Positions 47,201-58,800 of a stretch of DNA of 64,000 nucleotides are shown here, one piece after another. Under the pieces are notes generated by a model that saw only the letters and a list, made by a program, of their open reading frames with translations, ran no database searches and was not told where the DNA came from. Positions within the stretch are counted from its first letter, which is position 1; every line of letters begins with the position of its first letter. The stretch covers positions 1-64,000 of the forward strand of contig JAPTJF010000248.1 of NCBI GenBank assembly GCA_029339195.1. The letters run 5' to 3'. A program made the position numbers and the translations under genes. The DNA comes from Micractinium sp. NFX-FRZ. Its lineage: Eukaryota; Chlorophyta; Trebouxiophyceae; Chlorellales; Chlorellaceae.

Positions 47201-48984
47201 TGTGAGGCTTGAATCTCCATCTGTTCACGCAAGCGCATCTGCGCGCGATGTGACAGCATGGCGTGGAGGCGGCAGCAGGCTACGCATGCTTTGTCGAGCC
47301 TGCCTGCCTGCCACCCTGCCCTCACATGGTGCGCCGCCCCAGGCACATGTTCAGCTGGCATCAGAGTGCATGCCGCTGCCCACATGCTGCCGACCTCGCC
47401 ACCGTGCATGCACGCACCCACCGTGAATAATCCACCTGCCCTCACACCCCAGCCCACACAGTCACGCCCGTGCAAACACACATGCCAATTCCACACACCC
47501 ACACAGGCCCCTTTTGACTGTCTCCCGCGCTCACATGTTGTACCACCCCAGGCACATGTGCAGCTGGTAGCCTGCCAGGTCGGGCGGCCGCATGTCGGGA
47601 ACCAGCTGGCCTGCAGCGGGCATGAGGGGAGGGCACGGGGCATGAGGGCAAGGAGCGGATGGAGGTTGCACGGCGCCGCTGCTGACGCTGCCCCACCCGA
47701 TGCTTGACCGGGGTGCTGCCCCACCGCGTCCACTGCTGCCGCTCGGCCGCCGCTTCGCCCAGCGCACGCGGGCAAGAGCAAGCAGGTGGCCGGGCATGCG
47801 CTCACGGCACTGCCACCGACACGCAGCATGGGACGGGAGGCAGCGCCTGAAGGCCGTTCACTTGCTGCAGCGCCCCGCAAGCGGCTAGCAGAACGGCAGG
47901 GCCAAGCGGCAGGTGTGATTCCATTTCGCGCACCGGAGGTCATGGCAATGGTGGGGCCCTTATCAAGCGCCTCTGGGGGGTGCCCCTGCTGTGGCAGCGC
48001 GCCGGGCTGGCTCATCAGCACGCAGTGCCTGTGCGCCAGCATGGCAGCATCGCTGGTCGCCGATATAGTCAACAGGCTGGCGGAGCAGCCCTCCTGCAGC
48101 GGGCTGCATGCACGAACGAGCGGCAGGGATGGATGATGACGCCACATCGGCGGCAGCGTTGGCATGGGCACATGATGCACGCGTGCACTTGAGCGCGACG
48201 CCACCGTTCCTTTTGCACCCGCGCCGTGCGGCAGCCGGGTTGCAACGACGGTATGCGGAGCATGTGCATGCGACGCACCCACCAGTAACGGTATGTGTTG
48301 CACCCATCTGCTGCTCGCGCCCGGCAGGCCGCCGCACACTCGCGCTCCTCCACCGGGCCCGCGGGGGACCCCTGGAGCGCCTGCCCCGCCAGCATGACGT
48401 GGGGCATGGAGATGAAGAGGTCGGGCTGGGCTGCAGGGGCAGGAAGGCACAATGGATAAGGGTGGATTCGGGCACTTCAGGGCAAGCAGAATGAAGAAGA
48501 AGAATGTGCAGGGTGCGTCCGGCGCGGTGGCACGGCCGGCGTGTGGTGCACAGCACGTGCTGCGCCCTCGCCACCGCTTGGTCCCCAACCTTTCCCTGCA
48601 AACCCGCTCCTGCTCACTGTGGTTTGGGGGTGCACCACTGTCTGTGAGCATGTGTCCCTCATCCACAAAGATGAGGAACATGCCATCCTGGGTGCGGGGA
48701 GGGAGGAGTGGGGCGGCGAGTGGTCAGCTCCTGGACCGCCCGGCGCCGGCGGCGGCGGCCGAGCAGCTGAGGCCCAGGAGCGATGTTTGTTGGCCGCTAC
48801 AGTATGCTTCTAGGATGTTTTGCTTCTCACTCCAGTTATGCAGCTCAGAGAGCTCGCGGCGACTCACATTCATAGGCTGCGTCTTGTCTAGCGCTGCTGT
48901 TGCTTGCGTTGCCGGTCCCGAGAGGCACAGGCACACCAAAGCGGCCCACGGGAGCAGTGCGGAGAGCCGCTGTGCCGGTGGCAT
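41218..48984 (-). CDS. Receptor-like kinase RLK2, inverted paralogue of RLK1
   Basis: 22 exons in transcription order: 48984-48868, 48687-48618, 48430-48283, 48103-47934, 47610-47535, 47155-47092, 46902-46860, 46643-46584, 46318-46252, 45960-45821, 45661-45519, 45138-44959, 44703-44632, 44384-44269, 43883-43817, 43657-43590, 43279-43144, 42751-42698, 42472-42394, 42250-42165, 41889-41821, 41544-41218. They join to 783 aa with no stop or frameshift. Every junction phase and the GC donor of intron 20 match RLK1. Differences: 2 fewer Gly before the membrane helix, 8 fewer residues in the Gly/Ser linker after it, and 2 more at the C-terminus. All ectodomain Cys and kinase motifs are kept (Lys462, HYD with Asp561, DVG at 579-581). 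Both copies therefore appear to be under selection as working receptors. Confidence 0.85.
41931..42066 (-). repeat. Relics of RLK2 exon 21 and its acceptor in intron 20
   Basis: The minus strand shows GAGTGCAG then GTGCTGGCGGGCCTCATGAT (about 41995-41960), a near copy of the acceptor and start of the true exon 21 (from 41889). A further GCTGCCTGGGCACGAGCTG fragment lies at 42040-42062. RLK1 has only one fragment. Confidence 0.75.
47321..47360 (-). repeat. Relic of RLK2 exon 5 end with its donor
   Basis: Orthologous to the relic at 3423-3462 in RLK1. It copies the exon 5 end and donor at 47535. Confidence 0.75.
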
Positions 48985-49152
48985 CGCGTCTGGCTGGCTC
49001 CCTGTATGAGCCCCTCCCTCAGTCGCAACCACTGAAATTAGTTTCGGGGGTCCATCTGAAAGAGCAGTGCCTACAGAAACCGATGGATGGATTCACTTGC
49101 CTCCGCGAGCTGGCCGCGCAGCGCAGCCAGCGCACGGGTATGCCCAAGTGCT

Positions 49153-49160
49153 TTATTATA
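49153..49160 (-). promoter_or_regulatory. TATA-like element upstream of RLK2
   Basis: The minus strand reads TATAATAA about 170 bp before the RLK2 ATG, in a locally AT-rich patch. No equivalent is clear in RLK1. Confidence 0.3.
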
Positions 49161-49167
49161 AGCTGCG

Positions 49168-49183
49168 ATGCATTGCAATGCAT
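49168..49183. promoter_or_regulatory. 16-bp perfect palindrome upstream of RLK2
   Basis: ATGCATTGCAATGCAT is its own reverse complement and lies 8 bp upstream of the TATA-like element on the RLK2 side. It may be a dimeric transcription-factor site. Confidence 0.35.
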
Positions 49184-49732
49184 TCAGGACACAGCTGTTA
49201 GCATGCGCCGCAGCTGGACACCTCTGGACCTGCACCCACCTTGACCTGGTGCCAGCACCAGCAGGCGGCAACCTTTGCTGCCGCCAGGAGGCTGATCCTG
49301 CCCATCCTCACCTCACCTCGCCCTACCACATGTCTATGCCCGCCAACCAGTCTCTCCCCTCGCAGTCCTGACTTCAGGCGCCCAGGCGTCCGGCATGCCC
49401 TGCTGACACCACAGACGTGTGATGGCCCGCTCCCTATCGCCTCAAGGCGGATCGGCGGGGCCACCCCACAAGCTGGGGCCTCTCTTCTTGCTACTCCAAT
49501 CCTGCATTGCCTCCATGAAAAGCTGCGGCGTCCCTGATGTGCCTGCTGGGCCCTTCAGGCCAGCACCCCCTGGGGATCATCCTGCGCCTTCCAATCTTCC
49601 AGGACGACAGGAGGAGGAGTTTTTTCTCCAACAGCCACAGCATGCAGCACTGTGCTTGAGCGTGCCCTGGGCAAGCGGCCCCAACCGTTTGGCTGGCCAT
49701 CACGTTCCACTCTTGCCTCCGCCAAGTGCGGT

Positions 49733-50173
49733 TCAACATACTTGATACATCCGCTGATAATGCAGACCGCCCGCCCCCTTGTCGCAGATACTGCCAGCCC
49801 CGCAGGTACTGCAGCCTGCCCGCCCCTCCTCAACGCCGACATGGTGCAGCTTGCTATGCACTGTAGGGTCGGTCAGTGGCCCCTGACTGTTGCCACTTTG
49901 TGGCGGCGCCGGGCTCCCCTCCCTGGATCTGGTGCCGCCGCCGTGCTCGCTGCGGCTTCCCAGGCCTTGCACAAGCGCCCGGCTGTTCCCACCGGCACAC
50001 CAATCGAGCATTGCGCACTCCTGGCCGTAGATGTATGGCTTAAACTGCCTGCCCCGATAACTGGCAGGAGCACTGGACGAGGAGGTTGATGTACCAAGGG
50101 CTCCCTCTGGCCGAGGCCTGTAAACCATCCATTTCTGTGGGGTGTATCTCAGATAGGCAGGCTGCACCGCCAT
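49733..50173 (-). CDS. Unsupported hypothetical open frame
   Basis: An ATG at 50173 opens a 146-codon frame (MAVQPAYLRYTPQKWMVYR...) with lower GC and more varied residues than shadow frames nearby. A second frame over 49555-49842 could be a spliced continuation. No family is recognised. It would share a 143-bp divergent promoter with the GAF-PAS kinase. It could equally be noncoding. Confidence 0.25.
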   Translation of the reverse strand: MAVQPAYLRYTPQKWMVYRPRPEGALGTSTSSSSAPASYRGRQFKPYIYGQECAMLDWCAGGNSRALVQGLGSRSEHGGGTRSREGSPAPPQSGNSQGPLTDPTVHSKLHHVGVEEGRAGCSTCGAGSICDKGAGGLHYQRMYQVC

Positions 50174-50316
50174 GTGGCGCGGCAGCTGCTGGTGCCCCTT
50201 TGAAGGTTGGCGTTGGGCTGCCCCTTGCCTAGTGCACTGCAGAAACAACGTCGGCACACCTGCCTGCAGTTGAGAAGACGCCCGAACTCACTCCAAGCCG
50301 CAGGCCTGCGCCCGTC

Positions 50317-52753
50317 ATGGGCTGCGGCCACAGTCGGCCCCTGGTCGCGGGCGAGGCGCCGGGGCCACCAGCAGGTGTGCATGTGAAGGAGAAAGGGATT
50401 GCCGCTGCCGAGCCAGCTGCCCAGGCTGGGCTCAAGGCGCGCCGGAATTCGCCGACATCCACTTTGGACTTGATAGAACGCTGCTACAAGCCGGACAGTG
50501 AGAAAGCGCGACTTCAAGCATTGTTGTGAGTTCCGGTGTGGTCCGAGGGTAAGGGGTCTCTCCTCCTGGCTGCCTGCCGGCTGCCGCCAGCAGCTGTGCC
50601 CATTGCCCGCCAGCAGCTGTGCCCATTGCCCGGCCAGTGGGTGGCAAGAAAATATCCAGCCCACACGTGAGCACGCACCTCGTGAGAAAGACGCCAAGGC
50701 AACTCCACTACCGTAATGTGATGCCTGGTTCGCCCTGCAGGGACTGCAAGTGCCTGGACACGCCTGACGAGCGGCGGTTTGACAGCATCACCTCGCTGGT
50801 CCAGGAGATGTTCCAGGTGGGTGCTGGGTGCTGGAGGTGGGTGCTGGCGTTGGGTTCGGCGTGCGTGCGGGTGGGTGCAGCACCCAAGGTCGCGTTCTGA
50901 TCTGGGGCAGCCAGCGGGGCGGGCGGCCGTGTTCTTTGCGGTGGTTGGGTCATCCCGAGTCCAGCGGCCGGCTGAGGTGGCTGCTGCACAGCGGGTGGTG
51001 CCCTGCCACAGATTTGGCCAGCTGGACCCACAGAAGCGGCTGCAGCTGCCAAGTACATCAGCACAGCATGCAGGGCAACAGCACGCACGGCAGCACGCAC
51101 GGCAGCCCTCCCGTCCCGCACCCGAGCCCGCCCAGTGGGTCCGTGCATTGCCGCGCCACCTGCGGCCTGCCCCCCGCCACGCTACAGGTGCCCATTGCGG
51201 TGGTGGGCCTGATTGACGATGAAAGGCTGTGGTTGAAAAGCATCACGGGATTGGAGGGCCGTAACGGTGCGTGGGGGGGCAGGGTGTGCCGAGGGTGGGC
51301 GGAGCGGGAGGGAGAAACTGATGGGTCAGACGTGGGGGGAAGGCTGTTTGCACTGTGGCTACTGGCCAGAGGCACAGTAGCACAGGGTGCAAGCAACTGG
51401 GGCATGCATACCAGCAGAGCAGTACAACATGTTGTCACCGCATGTGGGCGCCACATGGCAGTGCGCCACAGGCGCTCCCAGAGGCCCACCCTCCTGACCT
51501 GTGGGGTCCTCCCCGCCTCCCTGATCGTCTTGCGCACCCCCCCCCCCTCCCCTTCCTCACTTGACCCCGCTGCCTCCTTGCTCCGCTCCCTCCCTGCTCC
51601 CCCTGCAGGCAACCGCCTGCACTCCTTCTGCGACGCCTCCTTGCGCGCCGCCAACCCAACCATGATGGTGCGCAAGTGCCTGGCACCTGCTTTGCTGTCT
51701 GTCTGTCTGTGCAAGGGCGGCAGCTCCCTGCCGGGTGCTGGCAGCTTCCCGGGGCTGGGGCTTGGGGTGCCCATGTCGCCTTGCTGGCGGCACCAGCTCA
51801 GGGACTCGCTCTGCCCGCTTGCCTTGCAAAGGCTGTGCCACGCAGACGTAACACATTCACTGCAAGCACACATCAGTGCTTACCTGCCCCTGCTGGCGAG
51901 CATCCGGGACATGAGTTGCCAGGCCCTGCCCTGCCGTGCCATGCTTGCCTTCCGGCTTTCTTACTCTGGCCACATGCAAATCATGGACACCCTGTGTGTG
52001 CTGGAAGCAATGGACGGTGCGCGCCCCACCCCGCTGCCAGGCGCTGGCAGCTTCCACCAGGGTGGACGGGCGCCAAAGTGGCCGCCGCCAGGCTGGCCTG
52101 GCCGACGCCCGCTCCCGCCCCATGTCTCTTGTGTGCCTGCCCGCAGGTGGTGCCAGACACGCTGCAGGACGCCCGCTTCCAGCGCTCCCAGTTTGTGACG
52201 CAGCCACCCTACGTGCGCTTCTACACAGGAGCGCCCCTGGTGAGTCTGATTGCTTAGTGGGCGGCTGGCGTGGCTGCGCCGCACTGCAACTCCCGGCGTG
52301 GGGTGGAGGGCTGGCATGCGGCGGCAACAGGGCCTGCAGGACAGGGCTTGTTCAGGCGTGCTGCCCGTGTTGCAGCAGCTGCTGCAGGCTGCATAGAAAC
52401 GAGGCGCGCAGAGTAAAGTAGAACTATACGCGAGTTGTCCTCGAGTGGGGCGGTGTCAAAGGACTGTCACCGATTGGGTTTTGGGCGCAGGCGTGCATGC
52501 GCTGCCTGCGCCAGCCTGTAGCGTAGCAGTGCGTGACCTGGCTGGGTGCACTGACACCGCCTGGCACGCCACCCTGGCGCAGGTGTCGAGCGAGGGGCAC
52601 ATCCTGGGGAGCTTGGGGATCATGGACATCAAGCCCCGCTCCTTCCCCGCGGGTGCGCTTCTTTGCGCTGTGCTGTGCTGTGCTATGTGAAGAGATGTGT
52701 GTGTGTGTGTTTGTGTGTGTTTATAGTTGGTGTTGTGATAGTTGGTCTTGTTA

Positions 52754-52810
<57 letters not shown>

Positions 52811-55800
52811 ATAGTTGGCATTGTGGGCCGAAGTGCATGATGCGCCGAGTGCATGATGTGTTACTGCCACACCGCATTCCATTCCAGATTGCCGGCTGCC
52901 ACACCTGCCGGCTTTGGAGGTAGAGGGTGGCCCTAACGCACCTCGCCAGCACGCGGAAGCTGCTCCGCCAGTGCCAGCGCATCTACTCACCAGCACGCTC
53001 GGCTCTGCCACTCAATGCACCTGCTGCGCCTGCTCCCTCTCCATGGCTCCCCTCCCCCATCCTGCCAGGCGCCCTCAACGTGATTTGCAACTTTGCTGAG
53101 CTGGTGGTGCGGGAGCTGGAGCGGGACAAGGTGGGTGGCAGTACAAGGGGTACTGCTGGGGCTGGCTCTACTGCTGGCAGGCAGCTGAGTGCCGCCGTGA
53201 TTACTGCTGAGCTCGTAGTGCTGGAGATGCAGCGGGACAAGATGGGTGGGGCAGGGCGACCTGGCAGGACAGGTGGTGCAGCCACTCGGCACCAAATCCC
53301 GCAACGTGGGTGAGCTGGCGGTGCGGGAGATGCAGGGAGGTGGCGGGCGTGGAGGGGTGCGGGTAGTGGAAGCTTTCCGAGGGGGGTGGGATGTTGCAGG
53401 GAGGGAGGAGAGGCAGCCAGGGAGGGTGTGGAGCAGCAGGCGGCAGCACATCACGTGAGTCGCGAGTCATGAGCAGGGCACGCTTCTTGCACAGCATGCT
53501 CAGCAGTGCACCCAGGCAGTCGGCTGCGGTCTGGTGTTGGTTTGCGGCCCTGGTTTGGGGTGAGTTAGCCGTAAGTGCCCCTGTCTGGCTGTCCTGCCCG
53601 CCTGCAGGCACGTGAGCTGGCGCAGTACAGCCGAGTGGAGAAGGCGCTGAGCGCTCGTGGGCACATGGGTGAGCCGCCGAGGCGGGGCGGGGCGCAAGGC
53701 GGGTCACGCTGGGGAGACTCTAGGGCTGCTCTCATGGAGGCCTGCAAGCAGCTAGCTGCGCACGATGCTTGCGGGTGCTGCCTTGCCTCCCTCAAGCCCT
53801 TCCCCCCAACTTGCCCCTGCCTGCCTGCCCCTTGCAGCCGCTGCCCGCCGAGGCTCTTGTCCAACCTCCCTCCACACCCCGCACCCCTGTTGAACGCACA
53901 CCCCCGCCCGCCCTTCCCCGACCTGCAGTGCGCGCCCTGTCGTGCTTCCAGGAAGCGGTGATGCTGTGCAACGTGGCGGAAGAGGGCTGGCCCATCCTGT
54001 ACGTCAACGAAAACTGGTGCAGCGACACAGGTGGGCGGGCGGCGGGCGGAGGGGGAAATGGGGGCTGGGGATGGGGCCCAATCTGTGGGGAGGGGAGGAG
54101 GCACCCGGCATGACGCCGTCGGTTGTGTGCCCGGGCTTTGTGGCAGTGCTGCTTGCCGCCATGGGTGCATGCCTTCCGGTTGGGCCGCCCTCTCAGCGCC
54201 GGTACCTGCTGCTTGACGGTGCCGCAACCCTCCGCCCCGCCCCCCTCGCAGGCTTCAGCGAGCCCGCCTGCCTGCACAGCGCCTTTTGGGACCTGTTCCA
54301 CACGCCCCTGAGCAGCAGCGGCGGCAGCAGCGGCGGCAGCAGCAGTGCTGATAAGCAGGAGGCGCTGAAGGCGGCGCAGGAGCGCAAGCCGTTCAGCATC
54401 ACTGTGGAGGGTGGGTGGGGCGGGCGGGACACCGGCCCGGGGTGCGGCCAGGTTTCGGCGAGATGCCAAGGCATGAGATGCCAACGCGAGGGTCGTTGTG
54501 TGCTGGCGGCCCCCCACCCTGAGCTCTGTGCACGCCTCTGGCAGAGGTTCTGCCCCTCTGCCCGGCATTCTGCGCCGCACCACTCTCCACATGCACGCCA
54601 GCCCAGCGACCGTCACCATGCCCCACCGTGCCCCGCCTCTGCACACTTTGCTCCCCCCCTGCCCCTCTCGGCTTGGCATGCCACCCCGGCAGGCGGCAAC
54701 TGCTCCCGCGTCGTGCTGGACCTGAAGCCCGCCACGGCAGACCACCTGTCGACCGCTGTGCCCACCATCGGCATACCAAACTTTGTGGAGGGGCTGGGTG
54801 AGGGCGGGGAGGCGGGGGGGCGCACGTGTGTGTGTGTGCTCCCTCACTGTGTTTGGAGGTGCTGGGTGTGGCGGGAAGGGCCGAACACGTGTACTGCCAA
54901 ACCTTTCCGAGGGGAATGGTCGTTCGGGCGGCAGGGGAAGCAGCGGTAGCTCTGCAGGTCAGGGTAGCATGGAGAGGGCAGGGCAGGGCAGGCGGGTGTA
55001 GGGGAGCTCCTCGTGCACTCTGGCTCTTCATTGCGGCAGCAGCAGCTGGGAGCTGGCGCTTCAGTTGGTTGCAGAGTTGTCGCCTTGCCTCCTGCTCTCC
55101 CTGCTGGACGTGCATCCTCTGCAACCTGCCCTCCCTCCCTGCCCCCCAGCGCAGCCTTGCCCCACCTCTCAGAGCTCAAGGCGTGCCGTCTTGGAAAAAA
55201 CGCACGCAGTATCTTTGTTCGTGCGACCCTGGACGGGCGCGCCTGCCCCCCCATTCCACGCCCCTGCCCCCAGCGCAGCTCAAGGTTCTGGGCTCTCTCT
55301 TCTTCCTCCCTGCCACACGTGTGTGATGTCCCACCCCCTCCCCTCCTGCCCTCTCACCCACCCCCATGGCAGCCCGCTCGGAGCTCAAGGTGCTCGATGC
55401 CTACTTTTTCGCCGTCACCCGGCGGCCCCAGGAGCAGCAGCAGACGCAGAGCGGCGCTGCCTCGGCCTCCTCTGCCGCCTGGGCCCCCTCCTCCGGCGGT
55501 GCCCAGCCGGACCGGCGCGCGGTGCAGCAGGTGATGCCGGGGACGCTGTGCGTGCTGTGCTCGCAGCGCCCTGGCTGGGCCGCCGCCTGTGCGCATGGCT
55601 GTGCATCGGGCCGCACCCCTCAGCCTGCCTATGGCTAACCTTAGCGCATGTGTTTGCACGTGCTCTGCGCAGCGCACCTCTGTGGACGCCACCCGGATCA
55701 GCAGCGGCACGGGCACGAGCAGCGGCGGCGGCGCCAGCGGCGCCCTCTCCGCCTTCCTCAGCCGCGACGTGCGCAGCGTCTGCTCCTACACCCGCCGCCC

Positions 55801-58800
55801 CTTTGGCCTGGTGAGCTGGCGCTCTTTTCACATGCATGCTGACGTGTGTGCAGCATCCAGTCCCACACTTGCCGGCGAGTTGACACTCCAGACATGCGCA
55901 ACCGGTGCTCCCACGCCTACCGCCCCTTTGGCCTGGCGACGGCCAAGCAGGGAGGGTCTAGATCGGGGGTGGAGGGGACTCCTGTGACGTGGTGGTGTGG
56001 GGTGGGGTGGGGTGGCGTGGCCCCCGCATGGGGGTGCGGCACGTGTGTATATGTATGGCATGGGGAGGAGGCAGGCATCAGAGGTGCATGCACATCCTGT
56101 TGAAATCCAGTCCCAGAGCGTGCAGCTGCCCTTTGGTGCCCCCTAGCTGGGTTCTCTTCCGCGCCTTCCAACCCTGCCCGCCTCAGCACGCTGTGCTGGC
56201 CTGCTGCTGCCGCTGTTGGCCACACCTGTGTGAGTGGCAGGCGGGCACATCACTAGCTTCTTGCCGCCGCTTGGTGCAGGAGCCGCCAGAGGCTCTGGAG
56301 GGCCTCAAGATGGGGCCGCTGCTGGGCAAGTGAGCGCGGATTGTGTGTTGCATGCTGTACTTTGGGCCCCCTGCTGTTGCAAGCCGTGATGGACTGCTGC
56401 TGGGCAAGTGAGTGAGCGTGTGTGTTGCATGTTGTACTTTCGGCCCCCTGCTGTTGCAAGCCGCGATGGGCTGCTGCTGGGCAAGTGAGCGCGGACTGTG
56501 TGTTGCATGTTGTGTGTTTGAGCCCCCGCCATTGCGAGCCCCCCATTGTACCGCAGGGGCGCGTACGGCAAGGTGTACCGCGGCACCTGGAAGTCGGCCA
56601 GCGTGGCGGTCAAGGTGGGTGGCTGCTCCTCAGCTGATACACTCTGATGTCACCGGTCCTCACCCCGTGGCATGCACTGACGCCTGCAATGCTTTCCAAC
56701 ACGTTGCGACACGGCTGCTCCCCACTGTCCCGTCCCCTGTTCCCCTGTTCCCCTGTCCCCCTGTTCCCCACCCTTTCCTGTCACCCTTCCGTTTCTAGCT
56801 CCGCTGCCCCTCAAGTACGCCCCCGGGCCCCTTATCCCTTGCACCTTCCTCCCCGCCACCCCCTGGGCAGATCATGGAGGCGTGGGTGGACCCCCAGTCT
56901 GCGGAGGTGACGCAGCCCATGCTGGAGGCGCTGCTCAGGTGGGGGCTGGGGGTGGTGGTGGGGGGGCTGGACTTAGTATGGACTTAGCATGGACTTAGTT
57001 GGACTTAGTATGTCTTAGTATGCTGGAGGCGCTGCTCAGGTGGGACCAGCCAGGTGGAGCCCCCACAGCTGCCCCCAGCCCAAGCCGCGGCCCTGCCCTC
57101 GGGTGGGCTGGCCCCACCTCCGAGGAGTCCACCCCTTGCCCTGCACTCGTCACGAACACGGTGTTTTCTGTTCGTGCCCTGCGCGCCTCCTTCCTTTCCC
57201 TGCCCTGCTCTCTCATAGGGCTCCTGGCTCGCGCCCTGTGCCCTCTGGTGGGCGCGTGCAGCCAGACCCTCAGGGCTGGCCCAAACCTGGTGCACACCTC
57301 CCCGGTCTTTTCAGGCGGCTGCCGCCCTCTGCTGGGGCCCTCCTCACTGCCGCTGCCCCCCCCTTGGCTGCCCCCCCCCCCCCCTGCAGCAAGAAGCTGA
57401 CCCACCCCCACGTCGTGCAGACCTTTGACTATGCGTTTCAGATTTTCGAGGTGGGTCACTCGCCGCGCATGCAGCGCTGGCGCCGAGGTAGGACTGAGGG
57501 GGTGAGCCGAGCGGAGCACCCCGGGGACGTGTCAGTTTGGCGGGTACTGTAGGGAATTGCAGGGGTGTAGAGTTTAGAGGCGCCGAATGCGGGACTGGAG
57601 ATGCACGCTAGGGACACACGCTGCGGCGGCCCCGCTGCAGCTGCCTCCCCGCCGCTGCAGGGGGGGGCAGTAGCCCCGCTCACCCCACATGCCTGCTCTT
57701 TCCAACCACCCCGCCCTGCCTGCCCGCCCTGCCTGCCCCTTTGTGCAGCCCGACCCGCTCTCGGACTCGGACCCCGGCAGCCCCCGCCTGCTGCCTCCCT
57801 CCCACGACCTGCCCGCGCCGACAGGCGCCCACAACCGCCAGCAGCAAGTGTGGATTGTGCAGCAGGTGAGGCATTGTGTACTGTGCACCAGGTGTGGCAT
57901 TGTGGATTCTGCAATAGGTGAGGCAGGGGGTGGGCACTACTGTAAGCGTCCCGTGCACTGCCCTGCAGGCGCGTCGCTGCATGAGGGGCCGGGAGCCGGG
58001 GCCCGCTTGCATGGGCATACGCTTGAGGGCTGCATGGGTGCACGGAGAGTCTCCCTTTGGGCCAACCCTTTCAGAGGCTTCCTGGGCCTGCCCCCAAACC
58101 CTCTGGTGCACCCTCTCCTGTCCTGCCTCCCCCCCACTCCCCCCCCCCCCAGTACTGCAACCACGGCACGCTGGGCGACGCCGTGGACCGCGGCTGGCTG
58201 CGCACGCAGCGCACCCTGCAGGGCCCGCCCTGCATGCCCGCCATCCTGCCCACCGCCCAGGCAAGGGGTGCACAGGGCCCAGGCGCAGCGTTGTGGGGGG
58301 GAGAGGGGGCACAGCTGGCGACGTGCAGGGCACCTGCCTGCCAGGATCTAAGGCCAGGTCCTGGAGCCCGGCCGGTCTTGCTTGGCTGGCAGGAGGAACC
58401 AGTCAAGCCACCAATCTTCACCACCTCAACCCCGGGCTTGCCACCACCCTCCAGTTCACACCTGGCTCCTTACTGCCAGCCGGTGTTTGTGTGCTGTGTG
58501 TGTGTGTGTGTGTGTGCAGGAGATTGCGTCGGCCCTGCAGTATCTTCACTCCCAGGACGTCATCCATGGTGGGTGGTACTGCGTGGGTGCTTGGATGGTA
58601 GTGCCGAGTGTAGAGTGGAGTGTAAGACGTGGCGGGTTGAGCCGGGGGCTTTAGGGACCCCTCTACTGCACCCCCCTCACAGCAAGGCCTGTTGGCGTGG
58701 TGCAGTGGCAGCGCAAGGGCATGATCGTGCACGGTGCAGGCCTGGGGCACGGCTGCCTCAAGTATGAGAAGCCCAGCGGGCACGGCTGCTGCTGGCTGCT

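Noticed and set aside
46960..48681. 573-aa minus-strand frame taken as one exon
   Set aside because: It spans several RLK2 introns; the homologous RLK1 region shows conserved exon boundaries inside it.
49198..49842. Minus-strand frames between RLK2 and the GAF-PAS kinase as exons of a definite gene
   Set aside because: Phases and splice sites could not be joined convincingly; only the 49733-50173 frame is listed, at low confidence.
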